64,000 nt of DNA, from positions 624,072 through 688,071 of the forward strand of contig MNCI01008279.1 in assembly GCA_015680685.1 (NCBI GenBank), in the 5' to 3' direction. Below the pieces are notes generated by a model. It had not been told where the DNA came from and ran no database searches. It was given only the letters and a program-made list of their open reading frames with translations. Source of the stretch: Gnetum montanum (Eukaryota > Streptophyta > Gnetopsida > Gnetales > Gnetaceae). The position numbers and the translations under genes were made by a program. Of the stretch, positions 57,176 through 64,000 are shown one piece after another (within the stretch, counting starts at the first letter, position 1; every line of letters starts with the position of its first letter).

Positions 57176-59823
57176 TAACATTTCTGACGATACACTTCCC
57201 TTCATAAAATCAAAAAATTAAAAAGCTATTTTACGATCACATTGACCAAAGAACGTACTCTCTATTCCCTTTCATTACAACAAAATGTTGGTCAATATTT
57301 CCACGCTACACATCCCTTTTGTCACCACCTCCATCTGTGTCATTTGACTCCACCTCCACCTCATGAGGATCTTCCTCATAAGGATCTTCTTTACGCGGTG
57401 TCTCTTTATGGAGGCGATTCTCTTTGCGAGGCTCCTCTTCATGAGGATCCTCTTCATGCAAGTGATCATCTTTGTGGGGCTCTTCCTCATGGGGATCCTC
57501 TTCATGAGGGCCATCATCTCCATGGCGTTCCTCTTTATGAGGGCCCTCTTCATGTCGATCCTACGATTTGACATGAAACAAACGTTAGCGAAGCCATCGA
57601 AATCACGCACAAGAATAATAAAACTGTAACATAGCTTACCTGTGATGGTCCTGCGTCGACCGCAAAAGAAATCTGTTCCAGGCAGACTAATAGGCATTGC
57701 ATGATCTCGTCCTCAGTGAGCTCAGCCCAAACACCATCTCCTAGACCAGTTCCAGCCTTTACCTTCCCCTTTTCCACAGGAGTCCACTAGGGTGGTTCAG
57801 GAAAGAAGGAAGGGACAGTAGTCTCCCTGCCAGGGAGGGTTATCTCTCTCTCGGGGAAAGCACTCATTGTCACTTGCTCCTGAAACTTTTCATACGCTCC
57901 AAAAGCACCAATGACATCGAGGAACAGCCGAAGCGACCATGCTTCAACTGTAGAATCCCTGTAATGTTGGCAGTAGGCAGCACATTCTCGTTTATACAAG
58001 TGCTTATGGTCTTTCTATGCATACCCCCATTCTTGGACCCTCACACTGAAATCCTTCCAGTCTTGGTTCTTCTAGGCTAGGAGATCCATTTGCATCCATT
58101 GCTCCATGAGCTCACGACTAGCTTAGACGTTGTTCCTGATAACCGTTCAGTAATGGGCATAGTCAATCACAGATGTCCATCAATTCTCGTCATTGGTGTC
58201 TCAACCCTAGCAGTCAGGGCCGTTTCCTCTTTTTCTATTTTCTGCAAACTCTTCCAAAGATCTTCATTGATGTTTTGACACTTCCACAAAGAACGAGCCA
58301 AGCGTAATGCACATTTACGCATCTCATCGTAAAGGCCGCATGGCACTTCAGTCACCTCTGGTGCGAGTTTGAGGGTAGTGTCTACATCAATGGGTTCTTT
58401 GGGATCCCATTTGAGGTGAGATCCTGTAGCGAAAAAAAAAGACAATAGTTAGACACAACAGAATAATGTAATGTCGCAATTTCAACAATTCATACGTAAC
58501 AACAATGATGTACCAATCTTAAGATCGATTTGCTTTAAGAAACTGATCATATCGTTCACAATGCCCTCCATAAAGGTGAATTTTTCAGGAGCTTCACCCC
58601 AATGTTGAGTTGGGGTTGCTGACAAAGGTACACCACTGTTATTAGAAGTGCCTACTATGCAAACAAAATGAGTTAAACATAGCATGGTAGACAAGGCCAA
58701 TTGAGACATTACAATAACAAAACTCACCAGCGACAAACCGCTCCTCCTTTTTCCGCTCATCCAAAAGGACCTTGGCATCCTCTACGCACATCTCCCCTTC
58801 GAGCACAGGAGCCTGTGTGCTGCCTATGTTGTTAACCGGGGCCTCCTTTTCTAGAACTGGGGTCCCTTCCCCACACTGCAAGACTATGGCCCCTGTTTTA
58901 GTGATCAGTTCCTCTACATCTTTCCCTTTTCCTGTTAAACACATCACAGTTAACAAAACAATACAAAACAAAACCTTATTCACTTCCCACAAGCGCTATG
59001 CGACACAACGACGTCTATATGTAGCGTAACCTGCATAAACTATGCACGCATTCTTCCACTTACCACCCAGGGGATGGCTCCTATGAAACTTAATTCACAG
59101 TTTTCTTCCCTCTTCACCAGTCAGGTTGGGAGACTCTACAACTGGACGGGGCTTTTTCCGCCAAACCGATGAAGCTACTATTTCTGCCACTAGGTGCTTT
59201 CCCCTCGACACACTACCGGTGTAAGAAGGGGATGCCCCACCCATGCTGTCTTGACCTCGAACAGGAGGCACCACCCGATCCTTAGTTATTATTGAAAGCG
59301 ACTTCTCGATACCCTCAAGAGGATCTTGGGATCGAATGGTACGGAAGACCTGGGAAATTCACAGTTTGAAAATTTGTTACGATCTTGCTGCACCCAGACT
59401 CCATCCCTACGAACCACTAGGAATTTGGCAAAACACTGTAAAGAAGCTATGAAGAAGTCAAAATGCACATTGAAACGAGACTCAAGCTTCTTACGAAGCT
59501 TGACCATTTCAGCCTGCAGGCCTTCAGCGAGGTGCTTGGCCCAATTATACTTCTCCATAACCTCCCGCATAATCCAAGCCTACTCTATGTTAAGGATTCT
59601 TCCTTGGGAGAGTAGCTTAGGGAAAGCACGAGCTCGAAAGAGGGGATAAATGGTACTAGCCACCTCTAGCTTGATTTTATCAGCCAAGATGCCTTTTGGT
59701 TTCTTCTTAACCCCTAGCCACTCCTCTATGTCCTTCTAATGATCAGAACCTCTCTTTGATCTTTCTTCCACTGGGAGACCATCAGAAGGAATGCCAAAAA
59801 ATTTGGCAAACAGTTGAGCGTTA

Positions 59824-59828
59824 ATATC
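59824..59828. repeat. Target site duplication of the solo LTR, left (ATATC)
   Basis: ATATC directly before TG at 59829; identical to 61932-61936. Confidence 0.88.
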
Positions 59829-60484
59829 TGTACTATCTGAAATCGTCGGTCTCCGGCTAGAATGAAATAGAAACCAGGAAATCCCTGGACAAGCACAGAA
59901 GATCCTACCTTTGCTTCAGGGAAAGCTGGAATTAATGAAGGTAGAGTACCTTGAATGGTCTGCATGCAGATCAGACAAGGATTTCCCCAAACGTACACCA
60001 TTATACTGTACGTTGGGTTATACGTAAACGGCGTAACTAATGTCAAACGGAGCGTAAACATACAAGAACATAAACAATAAACATACAATAATGAATGAAA
60101 AACTACAACAAATCTTAGAAAAAGAAATGTGGCAATATTATTATGAAATGGGAAGTTACAATGCACCGGTCTAACGCAGTTGTGAATCTGAGACAAGGCA
60201 GACGAAGAGCCCCGGTGGATGCGGAGGGATGATGGTGTGTTGGTTTGAACTGTAGGCACAGCATGAAGGCTATATGCTCAGCGTGTAGGGTTGAGGTCCA
60301 GCGTATAGGGTTTTTTTGCTCTGGTTTCTTAGTGTCTCTGGTTCCCCTTTTTCTTTTTTTGTCTCTGGTTTGCCCTAAATTGCCAACCTCGATCTAGTGA
60401 AACATTGGGATTTTATGAGGTTTTTGGGTGTTGGATTCGGATCGGATGACATGTGGCTACGTTATCCGAGTGCATAGAAAATTA

Positions 60485-60800
60485 CAACTATACAGCATGC
60501 TGCATGCTAGCGTACAGGATGCCAGCATGCAGGATGCCAGCGTGCTGCATGCCAACGTACAGGATGCCAGCATGCTGCATGCCAATGTGCAGGCTTGACC
60601 TTAGCGTATAGACTCAGCATCAACCTCAGCGTACAGGCTCAGTGTACAAGATGCCAATGTGTTGCATGCTAGTGTACAGGATTCCAGCATGCTGCATGCC
60701 AGTGTATAGGATGCCAGCATGCTGCATGCCAGCGTACAGGCTTGACCTTAGCGTATAGACTCAGCATCAACCTCAACGTACAGGCTCAGCGTACACCAAA
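60485..60800. repeat. Short repeats with a higher order of about 150 bp
   Basis: Variants of GCATGCTGCATGCCAGCGTACAGGATGCCA-like units (about 20-30 bp), with a longer block CTTGACCTTAGCGTATAGAC occurring twice about 150 bp apart. No coding. Confidence 0.85.
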
Positions 60801-61002
60801 ATGTACCCAGCGTACACACATGTAAATGCTTCATTTTAAGGTCAAAACTTGATTTTCAGGTGCCTATGATGATGCCCAATAGTTTCCCTACCTCTGGGAA
60901 TTCATTTCAAGTGAAAATCTCGCTTTTTGATGCTTGTTTTGGGCTATTTCTGGTGGTGTACGTTGGGCTGCACGCTGGGCGTGCAGAGTACGTATGCTCA
61001 GC

Positions 61003-61700
61003 ATACAGGTCATGGAAGTGCATCATTTCGAGGTTGAAACTTGAAACTTGAGGACCCTGCTAAAGGTCCTGGGGGGTCCATATGCTCAATTCTGGCATGT
61101 TTTGACTCATTTTTGGGGCCCAAAAGTTGTTGTACGCTGGTTGCATGCTGGGCGTGTACCCTGGGCGTACAGGAATGAAAGACCATCATTTGGAGCCCAA
61201 AATTTGATTTTTAAATGCCTAAGAGCTACTGAAGACCTTGGGGAAGGTCCTGGGGGGTCCAGACGCTCAATTCTAGCATGTTTTGACTTATTTTTGGGGC
61301 CAAAAAGTTGCTATACGCTGGCTGCACGCTGGGAGTGTACCCTGGGCGTACAGGAATGAAAGACCATCATTTGGAGCCCAAAATTTGATTTTCAAATGCC
61401 TGAGAGTTTCTAGGGACCTTAGGGAAGGTCTTGGGGGGTCTAGACACTCAATTCTAGCATGTTTTGACTCATTTTGGGGGCCCAAAAGTTGTTATACGCT
61501 GGTTGCACACTGGGCGTGTACACTGGGCGTACAAGAATGAAAGACCATTATTTGGAGCCCAAAATTTGATTTTCAAGTACCTAAGAGCTACTGGGGACCT
61601 TGGGGAAGGTTTTGGGGGGTCTAGATGCTCAATTCTGGCATGTTTTAACTCATTTTTGGAGCCCAAAAGTTGTTGTACGCTGGGCATGTATAGGCCAGCG
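61003..61700. repeat. 181-bp tandem array, about four units
   Basis: Unit marker GACCATCATTTGGAGCCC occurs at 61181, 61362 and 61543, an exact 181-bp step. The overlapping open frames on both strands in this stretch are repeat artefacts. Confidence 0.92.
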
Positions 61701-61931
61701 TACAGGATGCATACTTAGTGAAAACCAAGTATCTTGAGCTCAAGATTTGCCAGGTTTAATGCCAGATGTCATTGTGGTCTTCTGTGGGTCCCAAGGAATC
61801 ATTTCTTATTGAGTTTGACTCTGCTTGAAGCTGTCTGTGAGGCCCTCAAGCTTCTGTCATGCTGGGGAGCATCATGACTTAGCTCGATTCTTGTTGGAGA
61901 AGTACTAAGCTCAGAATTTTGTGGTGTTTCA

Positions 61932-61936
61932 ATATC
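61932..61936. repeat. Target site duplication of the solo LTR, right (ATATC)
   Basis: Identical to 59824-59828. Confidence 0.88.
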
Positions 61937-62681
61937 AAAACTCACACACATATTACGCACATGCATGTGAAGATGCTCAGCTTCTTCACTGAAGGAGTCG
62001 ACTAGGGCCAACATTTTGGCTACTGTAATATTGGGGGTTACAGCTAGAAATAGCTCCATTAGTTCGGCTTCCCAGAGATTATTAGTTATGGCAGCTGAGG
62101 CCGCTCCGTGGCAAAGCCAACATTGCGCTTCATTTATGTCACCATAACAGAAGAAGACATTGGCCACCTCATGCCCAAAAGCTACCACCATAACCTCCCA
62201 TGATTCCCTAACTTTAAACATAAAACGACAGGTTAGACAAAACAGCAAAATAACAAAATCTTATACATTGTCCTTATTTCTTAGGGTCACACAATTAATT
62301 AGCGTAGCATAACCTACCACGTCCAAAGGGCAAAGGGAAGGGTGGGATGCCTTTCTCCTGCACATCATCAATAGTGATGGGATGATCCAAAGTCCACTCC
62401 CTATCTAGCCATCCGAAGTCTCTACACTTGGCAAAGAATTTAGCGTAATGGATAGGGTAGTGTTGGATTTCAAATCCTAGTTGTCCCAGGACCCTAGCAC
62501 GCACATTGCTAATGGAAGTGAATTCCTTTATGGCAGTTTTCACCATAGATAACATGTCTGTATCACCTTGGAGACCATTCGCATTGATAAAAAACCTTTG
62601 TCACAGAATGCAAATAATTATTTATACCTGATGCAAAATTAGACAACAATTAGCACATCATAACACCTTGAAAGCACTTAC

Positions 62682-63131
62682 CCGCCAACATAGTACACAA
62701 GGCCATGTAGGTTCTTAAAATAGGTCGTGAGATGACGAGCTACGAATAGTGTGTTGTAGCCGTGGTAACAATTAAACCTGGGCATCTCCTAGATCCAAGA
62801 TAAGCACCTCAAACCCTTGATGCTCTGTTCGCGATACCTCCCACCTACGACCTCGATTGACCCATCCACTAGGAATGTTAAAATACTCTATGACGATCCA
62901 ACCAGCAGTGTTTCCAAGATGACACCAGCCATTTCGGCCGAAAGATGTGACCAAATAATCACGCTAAAGTTGTGCAACAAAAACTGCAGAAACTCCCGTG
63001 TGCCCTTCCAGAACCAAACCACCTCTCCCCCTACACGAGCATGGGGAGGAGGAACATTGGCCATGGGGACATTTAAACAGCACAGAACTCCCAAAATGTC
63101 CAAGACGATCAGGACGAGCCTTTGTGTGACC
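62682..63131 (-). pseudogene. Exon 2 of the T2 antisense gene, FCP1/NIF-like domain
   Basis: Reads LVLIVLDILGVLCC (motif I, first Asp kept, second lost), FWKGTREFLQFLLHNFSVII then WSHL (motif II block) and YNTLFVARHLTTYF (motif III block, Asp pair lost). The T1 copy lacks the same motif III Asp residues, so the loss predates their split. One TAG and one TAG-type stop (before EMPRFNCY) break the frame. The assignment rests on pattern reading. Confidence 0.55.
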
Positions 63132-63900
63132 CTTTACAATAAAACGCACTACCATTAGAAAAGTAGTTTAGACATACCAACAACGCTGCAACAAACCAAA
63201 ACAAAAGCTCACAAGAATCGGCCAGCAACACTGAGGTTCTCATTACCCTGACTCCTAGAAAATCATAGGTTACACTAGAAATGCATTGCCAAAACCACCC
63301 AAACCCTTGCGACGGTGCAAGGTCTGTCTCTAACAATGACGATAAAGGTAGCGCTACATATTACCCTAGCGTAACATGCAACCATCACGGGCAAGGCAAC
63401 GAAGCCCCATTTGCACTGCGCAAAGGTACAACACCTAGACTCTTGACCGGTTACATACTGTGTTTGTTCAATATTATCCAAGATCATCCAAAACCCTTGT
63501 GACGATGCAAGGTCTGTCTCTGACAACAACAATAGGGGTAATATTACAAGCTCCAGTAGCGTAACTAGTACAGGCAGGTATCGGTACCCAACGCAATGCA
63601 CCTCTTTAGAACAAATACAATTACAATGTCGTGACAGCGAAAACAATAATCATACAGGGAGGGTAAAAATGACTTACTGGGCAAGTCGAGTAGCCTCTCG
63701 AGTCGCGACCCACACCTTCGAAATTCTCCCCAAGCTTTCCTGTACTTCATCGATCTTTGCCAACTTGGCATGTTTGCCTTTGGTCTTCGGTGCCATGGTT
63801 ACGCCTAAATAATCTTCACAAAATTGTCTACTTATGCTTTCTCTTTGCTTTAGCCTAACTCAACCTTGCGATGTTTACAGTTTACTTTGAAGATGAACCA

Positions 63901-63913
63901 TCTACTTATAAAG
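63901..63913 (-). promoter_or_regulatory. TATA-like box of the T2 antisense gene
   Basis: Minus strand CTTTATAAGTAGA, about 110 bp upstream of the antisense start, after GCAAGTTTTCACCATCA, which is shared with T1. Confidence 0.55.
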
Positions 63914-64000
63914 TGATGGTGAAAACTTGCTATTTTCATGTCCGATTAATGCGGAACTTTCCTGAAACGTAGGTATGTCAGTTCCACATGAAGCATAAAG
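63914..64000. other. Start of the spacer between antisense gene and pol in T2
   Basis: Matches the T1 sequence upstream of the antisense promoter (42773-42860). No gene in view; the window ends here. Confidence 0.5.

Larger units (their letters stand above)
59829..61931 (-). mobile_element. Solo LTR inserted in exon 4 of the T2 antisense gene
   Basis: On the minus strand it starts at 61931 with TGAAACACCAC, the LTR start of T1 and T2, and ends at 59829 with AGTACA. It is flanked by ATATC on both sides. Removing it and one ATATC restores the reading frame of exon 4 and its alignment with T1. It is 2103 bp and has no internal genes. It contains two tandem arrays (60485-60800 and 61003-61700). 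Confidence 0.88.
57306..63796 (-). pseudogene. Eight-exon antisense gene of T2, split by a solo LTR
   Basis: Exons, minus strand: 63796-63678, 63131-62682, about 62581-62318, 62211-59064 (with the 59829-61931 insertion), 58931-58728, 58651-58514, 58423-57640 and 57560-57306. Introns run 546, 100, 106, 132, 76, 90 and 79 bp, close to those of T1 (542, 94, 97, 145, 72, 103, 88). The start is MAPKTKGKHAKLAKIDEVQE. Exon 3 ends in PLPFGRG. Exon 5 ends ERFVAG before GTGAGT. Exon 7 is helical (WKSLQKIEKEETALTARVE). Exon 8 is a His/Glu-rich repeat tail (HEEDPHEEEP). A few in-frame stops and one damaged acceptor (exon 3) are present. The function is unknown. Confidence 0.88.
51604..64000 (+). mobile_element. 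Tat/Ogre-like element T2 with the same antisense gene, 3' part outside window
   Basis: Begins TGAAACACCATG after ATCCT (51599-51603). Contains 5' LTR, primer-site remnant, gag, protease, the antisense gene (57306-63796) and its promoter; reverse transcriptase would follow beyond the window. Colinear with T1 over this length except for a 2.1 kb LTR insertion at 59829-61931. It is a relative of T1 rather than a recent duplicate, since the sequences differ strongly. Confidence 0.88.

Noticed and set aside
61048-61718. Several 60-100 residue frames on both strands
   Set aside because: Products of the 181-bp array within the solo LTR.

Overview
This is plant nuclear DNA with a low gene density. 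It is almost entirely decayed, nested LTR retrotransposons, and I see no intact host gene. Nothing in it is bacterial or organellar. The long, old, heavily mutated Ty3/gypsy copies and very large elements suggest a big plant genome, possibly a gymnosperm; the species is inference only.

Region by region. 1-21702 holds three minus-strand Athila-like Ty3/gypsy elements, here A1 (1-6807, cut by the window start), A2 (6934-14761) and A3 (14784-21697). They share LTR ends, a tRNA-Asp-type primer binding site and a CCHC zinc knuckle. A3 has an exact CAAGT target duplication, and A2 an imperfect one. 21703-29446 is AT-rich older DNA with the 5' end of a Ty1/copia element, a broken exon of a plant tweety-like membrane protein gene and a tRNA-derived (SINE-like) head. 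29452-30491 looks like a solo LTR of the A family, followed by a fragment of a retroelement-associated plant transposon protein. 31806 onward is a plus-strand Athila-like element (A4). A 17.4 kb Tat/Ogre-like element, T1 (31823-49230), sits 17 bp inside its 5' LTR, and a second, T2 (51604 to past the window end), sits in its gag region.

The main discovery is in T1 and T2. Between the protease and the reverse transcriptase, each element carries the same spliced gene on the opposite strand (T1 42628-38210, T2 63796-57306). I can trace eight exons in both copies. Exons 1 and 2 have identical lengths (119 and 450 nt), introns are in the same places and similar in size, reading phases join correctly at the junctions I checked, and a TATA-like box lies upstream in both. 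Exon 2 resembles an FCP1/NIF-type (HAD fold) phosphatase domain with its metal-binding aspartates lost. Later exons encode a helical, coiled-coil-like region and an acidic tail. Premature stops fall at different places in the two copies, so the gene was probably intact in their common ancestor. A 2.1 kb solo LTR with an exact ATATC duplication later split exon 4 in T2.

In T1 the sense genes run gag (with Tat-type zinc-finger motif), protease, antisense gene, reverse transcriptase (YVDD), two RNase H-like domains and integrase. Every coding region carries stops or frameshifts. Element boundaries with target duplications are well supported; domain boundaries within decayed elements are approximate.
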